Source of the DNA: Aulostomus chinensis
Lineage: Eukaryota; Chordata; Actinopteri; Syngnathiformes; Aulostomidae
NCBI GenBank assembly: GCA_037954235.1
Contig: JBBMOA010000020.1
Span: 7,980,501-8,044,500, forward strand
Direction of reading: 5' to 3'
DNA length: 64,000 nt
The notes under the pieces: generated by a model
Told to the model about the DNA's origin: nothing
What the model saw: the letters and a program-made list of their open reading frames with translations, nothing else
The model's database searches: none
Shown: positions 1 through 12,184 of the stretch, piece by piece
Layout of the letters: every line of letters starts with the position of its first letter
Position numbering within the stretch: the first letter of the stretch is position 1
Position numbers and translations under genes: made by a program

Positions 1-2400
1 CCATACAGATATGAAAGATATTGAAATCCTGTGCAAGATGACTCTTTGTAGAATTCTGATCAGATTTAAAAGGATTTCCAAATATGAGTTGGATGAGATT
101 TGCAAAAATCTGATTTCTGTGGTGTTTGGCTGTCAAGACTGTCTAAAAAAGAATCTGGAAATGCCAAAATTCACATTTGGACTGTTAATCTGAACAAGGG
201 CTAAATGTTTAGCATGTTTCATGGATCTGACCAGAGACCAGAACAGATCAAATTTTTAACTCAAGATCCCAACATTGGAATCTCAAGCCACATCTAAAAG
301 CCCAAATTACTTCTGAATGTTAATCAGTAATTTGAGTTAAGACTTACACAACATTCAATGTCCAATCAAGTCCTAACATCAGTCACACTCACATTGTCAC
401 CAGTCAGACTATTTGGATGAGGTCTGAGGTAAATACACAACAAAACAGCAGATAAACTGCTCATAAAGCTTGGTGGTGTATGCTTGCATGTACATTGCAA
501 CAGAAACCTCACTCTTGTTTATTCTATGACAGTGCTGTCCCCACTGCCTCATGTATTCATACAAAGTATTCTGTCAAGAAAATTAATGTAAATTTTGTTC
601 AGCATTTGTTCAAAGCAGCCTTGATGAAGTAATAACTTAACATTCTGTCATGAAGACAAACACCTGTGTACACACTCCCCAGCTCTCACTCTGCTGCATG
701 ATTAATGAAGCCATACACAACTAAGAATTAAAATAGAAGAAATCTGCACGCATACAATACAAAACTGGAGCAAGTGGCCATGACGAGGAGCAAAGATTTA
801 GTATGTGGTTGAAGTAGCTGATATCTTTTTTGCACTTCTTATGCATTTCTGCCTGCAGGGCAAACTAGTATCTGTGGCTGACTTGGGGAAAGGCTTTGAG
901 CTTTTTCTACCCTTCAGAATGGAGAGAGTAGATCCATTTAGCTTTCCACTGCATTGCCTCCCCTTGCTTTTGCCATTCAATTGACAAAGCAGCCAAGCCG
1001 ACTGGAGCAAGTTAAGTTTTAATCTGAGCGTGATGCATGGTTATCATTTCTGACAGGACAAAATGAACTTTTGTTACTGCCAGCCAAACAGTCAGACAAA
1101 GAACAGAAACTGGAGAGGAGTAGAGCAGTTTATTATAGGCTGCCTGCATGGGTTCAGAATGTTCAGACAAGTCTTTATTTATATTCAAATTTCTGGATGG
1201 AAAAGCCAAGGTGGCACCAAGATCAAAATATATTGTAAAGAAACTATAGCATTCAGGATAGTAAAATCCTTCTTTTGCATGGTTTCAGCTTTTGCCTGCC
1301 AGTTGCTTTAGCGTGGAAAGTCAAATCTTACAAGTACATTTCTCTAATATCACTTATTAAAGGAGAAAAGAAATTCAACATGGAGGGGTTTTTTTTGCTC
1401 CTAGTAGGTGAATTATGCTAAATTATCTATAAAAAATAGCAAGCAATATGAATGTATTTAAATGTCCTGGACAAAATATTACATTATCTTGAAAAAAGCC
1501 GCTTTATTTGCAATTTGTCACTGTAATATTATGCACGATGACATAAAAAGACATATATTTGAGGCAAATTTTACTTTTTGCAGTGCTGTCAAAATGAATT
1601 ATATTCCTTGTACTATACTATAATTGTCGCACCCAGGGAAATGTTAATTATGAGGAACAATATTTATCCTTTTAATAATTTTCATCTTTTGCCTAGTGAC
1701 AGATTTAACCCTTAGGGACCCAAGCTGAATTCTGGGTAATTTTACATCCTTTGATTTTGAGCTATTATCTTGGTCATTACAAGGTCAATCTCTACATGCT
1801 ATATCTTGTTTTTCAGGACAGTCTATTGATTATGCTATCCAGTCATCCAGTCAGTCCATGCCATCAATTCACTTGATACTGCTTACATATACTTTATGTA
1901 AAAATGTTAAACACACACACACACACAAAAAAATCGTATTACAAAATGTGTTGGATTTTCTACATGTTTCTCATCATAGAAGGTTTTCAGGACACATATC
2001 TTGCATATTGAGTTGGGGGAGTTTCCCTTGAATCGGACAACATAAGCACCATGATGGTGGGATGTTCTATGACTTCACAATTTGCAAAAAAATGTGGTAT
2101 GTGCATGGTGAGAATAAAAACAATTTTACTTAAATAAACACATATTCTGCTCATGATGAAAAGTATGATTCATTTTGAAAGAAAAATGGATAAATAAAAA
2201 AATACAATTACACAACTATTTACAAGAACACACAACTACACCTAACATCTACATGACAAAGGATTTTCAAGATTCCCTATGGTGTCCCTATTGTTATCAT
2301 ATCAACATATTATTATGCAGCAAATATTATTATGTCAAAAATAGTGACAACTAATATAAATCTTGGATCAGCTTGAGTTGGAGCCATTCCGTGCAAAAAC
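1..2400. other. Anonymous AT-rich DNA, no gene seen
   Basis: No frame shows a recognisable protein, splice pattern or element terminus. Short open frames in this stretch have no motif and are at chance length. A short (CA)n run sits near 1911-1926. Confidence 0.6.
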
Positions 2401-2401
2401 A

Positions 2402-2439
2402 TTTTCTTCTGCTTATCCTGTTAAGGAGGCTGGAGCCTC
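2402..2439 (-). repeat. Fragment of the SINE 3' tail
   Basis: The run ttcttctgcttatcctgtta followed by ggctggagcct matches the 3' tail of the tRNA-derived SINE seen complete elsewhere in the window (for example 42516-42884), in antisense orientation. Only about 38 bases survive, so the assignment rests on local similarity alone. Confidence 0.45.
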
Positions 2440-3835
2440 AGGGTTTTAGGTTGTTGTCATGTCCTCATCTGAAGCAGTGCATGTAATCTAGGTGGGCTGG
2501 GAGGTGGGTCAAGGAGTGTCAATCATGGCTGCTACAGCCGACTACGTGGGTTTACTGTAAGTAATGCTCGCACTCTTGTGCTCAAAAATTCAAAAAGGAA
2601 AAAAGAAAACCCATCTCTACATGTCAAGAAGAGGACAATATGGGCTGACTTTCCCTCACAAAGAGCTGTCTGAAGTGTCAGAAAAGACAGAAAATGCAAA
2701 CAAATTTGTAATGTGGTATCCTTGTTGAAACGGGGATCTGGTGCTTCTTCAATGCATCCTGGATTATGTCACATTATAAAGGTATTTATCATTCCCCGCA
2801 TTCATAATCAGTCAATGCTGCATGCTGGCTGGTAGCAATACAATCAAGCCAAAATCAGGCTGAATTTATATGTCTGATCCGGCCGTAAGATACCCACCAT
2901 GAGAACTACATTCCTGACCGGGGGCAGGGATTTAATGCAGCCCATTATAATTTTGGGCAACAAAATCTTTGATGATGACTAGAAAAGTGACTGCTGCTAA
3001 TAATCACTTTATCAGAGATGTTGAGAAGGATTAATTAAGGACAGACCAATATCCTGATCCTGAGCTATTTCAACTGAAATATACACAGAGGAGGAACTCT
3101 AGAAAATTAAAGAGCAAGATGGAATGCTGAGGCAGACTCTAAATTAACATCTCATCTGTGTTGAACCTGTTAGGAGAGGAGCTTGTCTGGTATATATCTG
3201 CAAAAGTTGACTTGGTCGGTCTTTCCCAGATGGACTACCTGGAATAATGGGCAAGAAATAATGAACACTAGCACGTAGGTTGCTAAGTTGTTGAGCACTA
3301 TAACTATGATCTGAATTTGTTTTGATGGTTATCTCTCAACTGTTTTTAATTCAGTGCCCTAAAAATGTACTCCAACCCTGAATTTCATTTTTTAATCATC
3401 ATTCATTTTTACAAACCCATGAAAATTATGATTAAGAGTATTAAACAAATGTCTATTCTATTCTATTTCTATCTATCAATTCAGCAATTGTAAGAGTTCA
3501 AGTTTTTGATCAGATACATGTATGTTTAATGCAATTTTTAGTTCTACAACTATAATGTCTTCTGGTGCCATGCAGTTACACAATCATTTTGTATTTCTGC
3601 CCCATGTGAGGTTCTCTTTGATAAAATCATATTTGGTCCTGTTTGCTTTGGTCAATACATGCAAGCCTTATCCTGCCTTGTATGGCACTGTTCTGTATTA
3701 ATATCAACTACAATATCTGGATAACATCGCTCACCCTCTATCATGTATACTCTGTCTTTGTCTCTGTCATGTCTTTGGGTAAAAGACATTATTGTTTTCA
3801 TTAGATTTAAAGTTAGAGATGAGTTCATAGTTAGT

Positions 3836-3882
<47 letters not shown>

Positions 3883-4744
3883 AAATTTATGATAAAAATG
3901 TTAAAGTTAACCTTTAAAAAGGCAACAAGGTGAGACATCTTCTCTAGAAATGATCGTCTTTGTTACGGCAGAGTGAGTGCTTGTGTACATCGTCGACAAT
4001 CTCTGATGTATTGCCGGTAAAAACAAGCTAGCCAGACAGCAAAAACGATGTCTGTACCGGCTCATAACTGCAACTATTTGTTTTGTAACGTTTGAACCTT
4101 GGGAAATTTTCGTCTTTTTACCACGTTCAATGTTAAAACTACAAGAAAGCTTCACTAAATCAAGCAAAGCAAGCCTTGTGTATGGAGTTTTCTTTTTTGG
4201 TTCGCTGGCTTTCTAGCAGCGCAGAGATACACGTCGTGAGGACAGCACAGTCTCACTCTCTCTCCTTGCAACAATCATTCAATTTCAATGATCCATTCCA
4301 TTAATGTAAATTGCATCAGTTTTTCTTCAACATTCAATATGCCATCATAAACCTATAGCTTTCTCTAAGCCCTCTCCACCTCTATTTACTTAGATATGCT
4401 GTTCAACATCACAAGGTGTGTGAGGGCTTCTGAAAATAAGCCTGGTGTTAGGATGGGAAAGCCTCATGGAATAAAGCTTCAGATGAATGAATAGAGACAA
4501 GTACATTGATTACAAAGTAATTTCAATTTCAGACTAACCAACACATAGTCATTGATATATACTGTTTCTAGCACCCCCGGTACGCTTTGAACACCTCCTG
4601 GGTGGAGACATGTTTGTTTAGGATGTCATCTCTCCTGTTGTTAAAGCCAGAAACAGGTTTTCTGCTTTTGTTTCCAGATGCTTCCAGGTTCTATTGTGAA
4701 ACATTCTTCAACATGTTCTTCTCTGAAAAAAAAATTGATGAAAT
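2440..4744. other. Anonymous DNA with an A-run and (TA)n
   Basis: No gene is recognised. The stretch holds a poly-A run followed by a (TA)n microsatellite at about 3838-3882. The short antisense open frame at 3907-4167 has no recognisable domain and no similarity to other pieces of the window. Confidence 0.55.
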
Positions 4745-5085
4745 GATGTTCACCCCAAAAATTAGAGCATTGTAGCAGTAAACATCTAGGTCTAGCAACA
4801 CACTCCTTCAATGAAATTACACGTAACAATTCACCATGAGAAAGCCCATCCTGCAACAGTGGTGACAAAAACCTTCCTTTTGACAGGCAGGAACTTTGAG
4901 CAGACCCAGGCTCAATGGGAACTGCCATCTGCTTGACCAGTTTGGGGGAAAGAGAGCAGAAGAGCGGGGCAGAGACAAAGACAGATAATGGAGAGAGACT
5001 GATCATGGCGAAAAGGCAGATTATGGAGAAAAGACAAATAATGAAGAAGACTTCACAATTACACTTGACCAACCATATTCGGTAG
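4745..5085 (-). repeat. Dispersed repeat, L2-tailed family, copy 1
   Basis: This is one of three copies (others near 10690-10905 and 63419-63900) that share phrases such as acactccttcaatgaa, a block ending in aggaactttgagca, and a purine-rich gagagaga end. Copy 3 begins with the same aaggcaag...tttattta tail that ends the L2-like LINEs here, so the family is probably a non-autonomous repeat mobilised by L2 machinery. The orientation given is relative to that tail. The antisense open frame crossing it (4641-5090) is not a gene. Confidence 0.55.
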
Positions 5086-5179
5086 ACCACATCTGACAGT
5101 TTCTTTTTTGCCGATTTATGACTGAAGGGTGGGAAGAGTTACATCCCTGATGGCAGCAAGTATAGTATAGAGAAGTTGA

Positions 5180-5525
5180 GTTAGGAGCAAAGATACCCAG
5201 TAGCCATTTCTTAAATTGTCTTCAAATTAGAGATTACATCAGAAAGCAGCTTCCAGAGTTTGAAAAGATGGAGCCAGACAGACTAGATGGGTGTTTGGGA
5301 TTAAATGCAGGAACAGCACACCTATTATCACAGTCATATGACAGATTGCAGGCTATCGACCAGCCAGATATGAACAGAATAAAGTTAGAGTGGGAACGTG
5401 AACTCGGTGCCCATATACTTGATGACATTTGGAAGGGAAATCTGAATGTTAATACTTGTTTCATTAATGCCAGACACTGTTTATTACAGTTCAAAATTTT
5501 ACATAGACTACACACCCCACAATGA
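5180..5525 (+). pseudogene. L1-like LINE, C-terminal fragment of ORF2
   Basis: The frame reads SSHFLNCLQIRDYIRKQLP, then a segment WERELG..ILDDIW...., then INARHCLLQFKILHRLH. This order (upstream 'LQIRDYIR' block, 'WE.eLG' block, then 'R..qfKilHR.H' block) is the conserved C-terminal region of L1/Tx1-type ORF2 proteins, downstream of the reverse transcriptase. Nothing of the endonuclease or RT is present, so it is a short relic, open for about 115 codons only. It abuts a second LINE-like 3' end at 5530. The assignment to the L1 group is from family knowledge; no alignment could be run. Confidence 0.65.
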
Positions 5526-5529
5526 CAGG

Positions 5530-5880
5530 CTTTTCCCATACTGACAGGCTGAGAAAGTTATTTGTCCCTTGGGCCATTCGGCCCTTCAACTGCTCCCTCT
5601 GAGGAGCCTGGACTGAATCGAACAGTGCTTCATCCGACCCCCCCCCCCCCCGATATAATATATCCCATCCATGTACAATCAAGCTACATCTGCATTTTTA
5701 TTTCGTTTAATATGTCTTTTTCAACATTGTACTATGGCCTTATGTTTAAAGACTTGTTTATAGATTTATTTATTAATTTAGTTTTAGTATTGCCACAGTA
5801 TTTGTGGAATGTGTGCTGTGTTTTATTGGTGCTGCCTCTGGTATTGAATTTCCCTCTGGGATCAATGAAGTGTATATATA
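5530..5880 (+). repeat. LINE-like 3' end with AATTTCCCTCTGGGATCAAT tail
   Basis: A short reading frame with LRKLFVPWAIRPFN-like residues (a pattern seen at the C-termini of several fish LINEs) is followed by a poly-C run and an AT-rich 3' region that ends gaatttccctctgggatca-atgaagt and then (TA)n. That closing phrase is a common 3' end of teleost LINEs; the same phrase appears in antisense at 37090-37140. The clade cannot be decided from this fragment. Confidence 0.5.
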
Positions 5881-7701
5881 TATATATATGTAGCTATCTA
5901 CTATTCAAGAGGGAAGCAACATAGACCTCTCTTTTGTGTGAGAAGTGTAGGTCAGCAGAGGCAAACCTGTTACAGCGCTATGCATGATGTCCCTAACTGG
6001 AGCAATTCTGGATGGTTCATTTCAGAAATACAGGATGTCCAGTTGGAGCTAGATCCTCTTTTGATAGTTTTAGAAATGTCTGAAGGACTGATTGTCATTT
6101 CAGCAAGATGAGCACCTGGGGAGCCGCTGAGATCAAGGAGCTGCTAACATCACTGGCGAGAGGACTGTGGATAACCACCTCACGGGACTGTGAATGATGG
6201 CTTGTTGTATGTAAAGGTCGCGGAGCAGCGTGGTCGACATGGCTATTGCTGGATAACGGACCATAACCAGCAAGTTGAAAAAATTATGAAAAAAGTACCA
6301 CAAGGTCTGTGACCACAACAGCAGCAGTGGCACGGGGGAGGTTAGACTGGGAACACTAAGAGGTTTGCAAGACAGTCACAAGGCTAAATATTCTCCTGAA
6401 GTATAGGTCACTGTCCACAACTACGTGCTTCACGTCACATCACATGTTTGTGCCACATACGTGGTGGCTTTTTTGGAAAGAGGAATATTACACCTCCATT
6501 TCACACAGACAAGACAGCAAATTCCGGCCTCTACCAGGCCACAAATTTGGTGCATTCTCTGTCTGAAAAGGGCTAGTTAGCCATTGTACTTCAGAGGCTG
6601 TTTAATTGAGGCATTACAATGATTCCTGTGGTACTTGGCAGCCACCAAACATTCATAACTGTGAGAGGAGTGACAAAGTGGCTGTGTGTTATTGCTGCTG
6701 TATGGTGTATGGCAACTCTAAAAAAGTTTTATGGGTCATCATGAGTCTGTAACAGCCATACCAAACCCTGGAGCACAGACTGATGTGGCTGTTTTCAGTT
6801 TTTAAAGTTGTGTGCAGGTTTTTCTCTCAGCCGTAAACTGTTAAGAGTGAGAATGAAGCATTTAAGTAGGTTGAGCACATTAATGCCTGAGGCCTATGTG
6901 TCTTTCATGCCAAGTTGACTAGCAGGGCTAAATCCAGAGACCTCCACACACACAAACACACAGTGCTACATCCTCATACAGGCACCCTGGGAGCAACACT
7001 TTGATGCAACGGCAACCATGACAGTATGCACTTGTACAGACTATATCAGGAGGAGCCTCATGGGAAAATGCAACTGCATTTATTTCCTGTGCAGCATCGT
7101 CAATGGAAAAGACCACGGATGTTGCCCACTCCCAGCGCATCAAAACCCTGCACAGCAATGTTTACTGTCAAATAATGCAAAGAGATGATTCCATGTGTAA
7201 TACCCAAAGATCATTCACTTCTCCCTCTCACTTTTCACATTTTCTCTATATTAATATATTTGTAGTACCTATGACATATTTGTTCACACTGTAGATTTAT
7301 TCTTTTCAAAAGTCAATAGATTTGAACAGCAAACTGCATTTTTTTATAGGATAAAATACAAGCCTAATTTTTCAATCACTAAAGGGTTTTTAAGGTCACC
7401 AACAAAACTCTCTCAACAAAAGCACCATATTCCGGAGACACCAGCAGGCTAAATACCTGCAGCAAGCTTCATCCATGAAAGCCACGACAGCAGAAGACAT
7501 AGTTGGAAGAAAAACTTGCAGGAGGGTGGAACTGTTGTCTCTGCATTTGCAACCTGGATCTACATGTAGGGTTGTTGTGCCTAGAGGACACTAGCAATAT
7601 GTAGTGAATATTCTTATTTATCCAGCCTTCCCATCCATTCGATCACCCATGTTCTTTTGTTTTTTGATGTTTTCACATCAATTGCAGAGAAAGGAGTCTA
7701 T
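5881..7701. other. Anonymous DNA, no gene seen
   Basis: No frame contains a recognisable domain and no element terminus is visible. Short open frames at 6133-6333 (-) and 6928-7158 (-) have no features supporting a gene. Confidence 0.55.
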
Positions 7702-7811
7702 AGTAACCTGACGGTAACAGCGTTGTAACGATAGAGAAAGTAATTAGTTAGATTACCCGTTACTGACAAAAGTAACACCATATTTATTTTAACACCATTA
7801 TTCCAATCACT
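7702..7811. mobile_element. hAT element, truncated right end
   Basis: The sequence gttgtaacgatag...agtaattagttagattacccgttactg...ccattattccaatcactgg closely matches the right end of the complete hAT derivative at 58740-59783 (same order: gttgtaacgatag, attacccgttactgaaaaaagtaac, ccattattcccatcattg). Only about 110 bases of the terminus remain. It is immediately followed by a Tc1 fragment, so the rest of the element was lost or replaced. Confidence 0.7.
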
Positions 7812-8104
7812 GGTCAAGATCATCCACACCAAACTCATTCATCTATGTCTTTATGGAATTTGCTTTGTGCACTGGCTCACAATTATGTTGGAACAGGAAT
7901 CAGCCTTCCCCAAACTGCTCCCACAAAGTTGGGAGCATGGAATTTTCCACAATCTCTTGGTATGCTTAAGCATTCTTAGTTCCTTTCACTGGAACTAAGG
8001 GGCCAAGCCCAGCTCCTGAAAAACAACCTCACACCATAATCCCCCCACCACCATACTTTACACTTGGCAACCGTTTTCCTGGCAACCGTCAAAGTCAGAT
8101 AGCC
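7812..8104 (-). pseudogene. Tc1/mariner transposase fragment
   Basis: Read on the minus strand the segment encodes pieces such as GGGGIMVW-like, then SGAGLGPLVPVK-like, then FLFQHNCEPVHKAN and MNEFGVDDLD, in the order of the C-terminal catalytic part of Tc1-like transposases (the 'QHD.AP.H' block holds the second catalytic Asp, here changed to Asn in QHN). It lacks the N-terminal paired-like DNA-binding region and both inverted repeats, contains stops, and is bounded by a hAT end on the left and an RTE-like LINE fragment on the right. It is a dead relic. Confidence 0.75.
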
Positions 8105-8105
8105 C

Positions 8106-8566
8106 CCAGACTCTCTGTCTGTACGTTGGACTTACCCCAGTGGACGAAAGGGTTGCTTCCCTGCGCCTTCGGGTTAGGGAACGGGTACTGACTGTTGTCT
8201 GCGCTTATGCGCCGAACAGCAGTTCAGAGTACCCACAGTCTTTGGAGTCCTTGGGAAGGGTGCAGGATGTTGCCCTGGCTGGGGACTCCATTGTCCTACT
8301 GGGGGACTTCAATGCTCACGTGGGCAATGACAGCGTGATCTGGAGGGGTGTGAATGGGAGGAATGGCAGGCTTGATCTGAAGCTGAGTGGTGTGCAGTTA
8401 TTGGACTTCAGTGAGAGTCACAATTTGTCCATAACTAACACCATGTTCAAACATAAGGATGTCCATCGGTGCATGTGGCACCAGGACATCCTAGGTTGTA
8501 GGTCTATATGTAGGTGATCAATTTTATAGTCGTATCATCTGACCTGCAGCCATATGTTCTGGACAC
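8106..8566 (+). pseudogene. RTE-like LINE, endonuclease-domain fragment
   Basis: The frame from 8140 reads VCAYAPNSSSEYP, then GDSIVLLGDFNAHVGND, then NTMFKHKDVHRCMWHQD, matching the AP-endonuclease domain of the longer element at 28589-33650. GDFNAHVG contains the Asp/Asn active-site block of APE-type LINE endonucleases. A frameshift near 8510 moves the following INFIVVSSDL block to another frame. The match stops at 'ctggacact' (8566), where an antisense SINE head begins. The piece lacks the RT and the protein N-terminus. Confidence 0.8.
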
Positions 8567-8624
8567 TTGGGCTCAAACCCGGAATCTTCTTGGTGTGGGG
8601 CGAGGTGCTAACCACTGCACCACA
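8567..8624 (-). repeat. SINE head (tRNA-like part), antisense
   Basis: The segment contains ggctcaaacccggaa and gtgctaaccactgcaccac, the reverse complements of the Pol III B box and A box of the tRNA-derived SINE seen at 42516-42884 and 49347-49706. Only the head is present; it is joined head-to-head to the sense SINE that follows. Confidence 0.7.
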
Positions 8625-8990
8625 CTGCCTAACAGTAAGAAGGTTCCAGCTTCAAGTCCCAGCTCAAGCATGGGGTCTTCCTGTGTGAAGTTTCTCCCTG
8701 TCCTTGTGAGTTCTCTCTGGGTACTTCAGCTTCCTCCCACAGTTCAAAGGTTAACTGAATACTCTAAATGTACTCTAGGGGTGGCTGTGAAAGCGAATGG
8801 TTGTCTGTCTTTCTGTGTTGGCCCTGCGATGGACTGGCGACCCATCCAGGGTGTACTCCGCCTCTCACCCGAAGGCAGCTGGGATAGGCTCCAACCCCCC
8901 CCCCTCCCCACACACACACACACACACACAACCCTTAACAGCTTAACAAGATAAGTGGTAGAAAATAGATGGATGGATGGATGGATGGAT
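8625..8990 (+). mobile_element. tRNA-derived SINE, sense copy ending in (GGAT)n
   Basis: After a partial head (cagtaagaaggttccagc, degenerate B box) the body follows the family order: gtgtgaagtttctccctgt, tcctcccacagttcaaag, ggttgtctgtctttctgtgttggccctgcgatggactggcgac, then ctgggataggctcca and a GATGGATGG tail at 8968-8990. A (CA)n run has expanded inside the tail at about 8910-8930. Non-coding; the open frames crossing it are accidental. Confidence 0.8.
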
Positions 8991-9339
8991 AAGTTAACTG
9001 ACAACAGGTTCCTTGACTCCCTGTCAAGAGACCTTGTGCTGGATCCTGATTAACACTCACAAACTACCATGCCTAGTCCACCTCCTCAATGACTTCCTCA
9101 CTGTGTCCCTTCTATCATTCCTCCAGGCTCATGGCCTGACCATGCTGTCATCCATACTTTCAGAGCTCTGCCTTCCCCACTTTGAGGAGAAAACAGAGGG
9201 CTCTTCAACATAATGGGCATTTTTTTGGCATCATACTCAACATAGTTCCCCTCCCCCTTCTTCCTGATGGAGGAGTCTACCAGCTTCTGCTGATCACCTA
9301 TGAAGGCTTCCCCACATCACATTCAACCTAAAAATCTTC

Positions 9340-10045
9340 TATAACTTGTCTATACCTAAATTCTGCCCAACTGAAGTTATTTTGCTGCGCCAAAGACACC
9401 TTAGAAACACCTTTGTCTAATGATACCAGCACGACCCCAAGGAATCTAAGTGTCATCTTTGATTGGGATCTGTCCTTCATCTCCCACATAAAACAAATCT
9501 CCAGGATTGCCTTCTTTCATTTAAGTAACATCACTAAGATCAGACATGTCCTATCTAAAAAAACAAAAAAAAACAAACATAAAAACTAGTCCATGCTTTC
9601 ATCACTTCCAGGCTGGATAACTGCAATTCCCTCTTATCAGGCTGCACCACTAAGTCACTTAAGATTCTCCAGCTAATCCAAAACGCTGCTGCCTGTATAC
9701 TGACATGAAGCAGTAGAAGAGACCATATCTCTACTGTACTTGCTTCTCTGCATGAGCTCCCTGTCAAATTCAGAATATAATCAAAACATTTTCCTTCTAA
9801 CATACAAAGCCCTCAACAATCAGACACCTTTATATATGACAGGGCTCATAGTCCCCTTACCATCCAACTAGAACCTTACATTCCCAGGATACGTGCTCCC
9901 TCTCTGTTCTCCTTTACCCATTCTTGTTACAAACTTGACCTTTTCTCCAAAGCCTATGCACTTCTCCACTTCCCAGAACCCTGACTGATGCTGCTGCTGG
10001 AGAAGGCTACAGAACTGAGATGTTCAAACTGCCACCCTTAGTATC
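9340..10045 (+). pseudogene. L2-like LINE, decayed RT C-terminus
   Basis: In broken frames the segment gives NLSVIFDWDLSFISHIKQISRIAFFHL, then HAFITSRLDNCNSLLSGC, then LQLIQNAAACILT. These blocks appear in the same order in the better preserved L2-like LINE at 53464-55713 (DLSFSSHIK, HAFITSRLDYCNSLLSGC, LQLVQNAAARVLT). Indels, an A-rich insertion near 9560-9580 and several stops disrupt it, so it is an old copy. The catalytic YADD region is not recognisable, and the 5' limit is uncertain. Confidence 0.75.
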
Positions 10046-10154
10046 AGTGTTAGTATTAGTACTAGTGGTATTCATATTAGTATTCTCAATACTGTACAAG
10101 CATCACATTGATTGAACTGATTAAATTGATACTGAAATTGATTGCTTGAGTAAT

Positions 10155-10447
10155 CTGTCCATCGTCCATCGTCGTCGTCCGCTTATTCCTTACTAGTAAG
10201 GGTCGTGGGGGGGGCTGGACCCTATCCCAGCATCTATGGGCGAGAGGCGGGGTACACCCTGGACAGGTCGCCAGTCCATTGCAGGGCCAACATAGAGAGA
10301 TGAACAACCATTCACACTCACATTCATACCTACGGTCAATGTAGAGAATTCAATCAGCCTAGTCCCCAAATTGCATGTCTTTGGACGGTGGGAGGAAACC
10401 GGAGTACCCGGAGAGAACCCACGCAGGCACTGGGAGAACATGCAAAT
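10155..10447 (-). mobile_element. SINE, antisense, head missing
   Basis: From the tail (cgtccgcttattcc, ctggaccctatcccagca) through ggcggggtacaccctggacagg, ccagtccattgcagggccaaca and gtctttggacggtgggaggaa, this follows the SINE body in antisense and stops at gggagaacatgcaa, before the tRNA-like head. It is therefore truncated at its 5' end, as is usual for target-primed insertions. Confidence 0.8.
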
Positions 10448-10562
10448 GAGCAATCTGTAGATGTTGTTATTATTGGTAGCTTGTTGTTGTTATTGTTTGC
10501 TTTGCCCCCTGTCCTTCCATCTTCCTCTCTGCTCATTCATCTCATGGCAGTCTGTTAACTTA

Positions 10563-10905
10563 ACGGTGTGTCTGTCAATCCTTCCCTTCTTTTCTCTCTT
10601 TGTTCCTCTCTCTCCTTATCTATATGTGTCTTTTTCCACTATCTGTCTTTGTCTCTGCCCTGCTTTCCTGCTCTCTTTTCCCCCAACCCGTCAAAACAGA
10701 TGTCTGTTCCCACTGAGCATGGGTCTGCTCGACATTCCTGCTTGTTAAAAGGAAGATTTTTGTCACCGTTGCAAAATGTACTTGCTCATGGCGAACAGTT
10801 GGGTGTAACTTCATTGAAGGAGTGTGGTTCTAGACCTCTACTCTACTCTAGAAATGAAATAACTTTTGTTGTGATTTGGTGCTGTACATTAAAATTGACT
10901 TAACT
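10563..10905 (+). repeat. Dispersed repeat, L2-tailed family, copy 2 (opposite orientation)
   Basis: The stretch from 10690 shares, as reverse complement, the blocks seen at 4745-5085 and 63419-63900: a start near gcatgggtctgctcgacattcctg, then gaaggagtgtggttctaga, and an end ttggtgctgtacattaaaattgactt. The pyrimidine-rich part at 10563-10690 corresponds to the gagaga-rich end of the other copies. Overlapping open frames are accidental. Confidence 0.55.
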
Positions 10906-11837
10906 TGATTAATTCCATATTTCATCATAGCAATAAATAATCTAAATATCTTATCTAAGGTGCTTGTTTTATTTTTTATTTTTTTCTGGGCTTTTCATGT
11001 TTTTTTCCCACTCTGTTTTTGCTTATGTGTCTTAATTGTTTGGGTCATTTGTCTTTTGGCTACCTTTTCCCTCCATAAATATTCTATATAACTTTGCCTT
11101 GTAACAATTTCAACATTCATAGTTGTGTATGAAATTAGGCCTTTCAGAAATGACCATAGCTCATTTATATTCACAAATAATTAGCTTCATCCAGGAAAGC
11201 ATGTCTTCAGTCAGGGGTCCACAGACTGTTTACCTTGTTGGACCTGTGACTTTCAATCACCTCTCTCAAGGTCTACAAGGGCGGTAACAGACAGGAAGAG
11301 GAAAAAGGACTTTGAAGTGCAGGTTGCGTGCTTCTAATGGGAGCCTGCAGAGCCATGTTTAATGCATTGTGCTACATTAGTGTTCTGTGCCCCTCTTGCA
11401 TCAGTTTACTTCCTTTGTCACCCTGAGAGCCAAGCCTGAACAGAGGTTACAAAACTCATTTTAACCACAAGAAGAAAAGTGCAGAGAAAAAAAAACTTAC
11501 TCAAGTAAAGGTAGAGAAAAGGATCACAAGGTTTTCTTGCTGAGAGTAACAAAACAGCTGAAGCAAAGATGAAAACCGTGAGTCAGCCACATAAAAACAA
11601 ATAAAGCAGATAAAATATTGCTCAATTAAGAAAGTGGGGGAATACATTGAAAAGCTTTTTTAAATATAATTTCTTGAATTCAATAAAAATCAAAGCAACA
11701 AAAATGTTTTGGACTCATAGGCAAATGTGCATGGTTGTAGGAATTTGCAGGCTTCTTCCTCTGTTGAAAGTGCTCTCTCCAATTTGAAGCTGACAGATCA
11801 TTTTCTGTGTTTGTGTCATGGGTTTCACCCCTGACCC
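10906..11837. other. Anonymous DNA, no gene seen
   Basis: No coding or element signature was found. The end of the stretch leads into a SINE tail. Confidence 0.55.
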
Positions 11838-11980
11838 ATCCCATCCATCCATCCATCCATCCATCCATCCATTTTCTTCCGCTTATTCCTGTTGAGGGTC
11901 ACGGGGAGGGGGGGGCTGGAGCCTATCCAAGCGGCTTTTGGGCAAGAGGCGGGGTTCACCCTGGACAAGTTGCCAGTGCC
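11838..11980 (-). mobile_element. SINE 3' fragment, antisense, with (CCAT)n
   Basis: A (CCAT)n run at 11843-11871 is followed by ttttcttccgcttattcctg, the ggggctggagcctatcc block, ggcaagaggcggggttcaccctgg and ttgccagt, the tail half of the SINE in antisense. The match ends near 11980; the body and head are absent. Confidence 0.75.
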
Positions 11981-12184
11981 CCACCCCATTTAGTTGTAAG
12001 TGTATTTCACTACAAAGAAGATGTGAATTTTTGCTCTGATAATAAAGATTCTTTCAGGTTGATTTATCAGAGTAAATATAAAACTTACTCTAATTTTATT
12101 TATTATGTCTTTTTTGCAACACATACAACAATCAAACTGCTTCACTAGGCATGGCTTCTGGTATGTGTTAAAAACTGCCCTGGT

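Noticed and set aside
1063..1311. 82-codon open frame
   Set aside because: Chance length in this base composition, overlapped by an equally long antisense frame, with no motif.
8567..8624. tRNA gene suspected from A- and B-box-like motifs in several places (also 42830, 49680, 50975, 61550)
   Set aside because: Each motif pair sits at the head of a SINE copy, is followed by the SINE body and does not form an intact tRNA.
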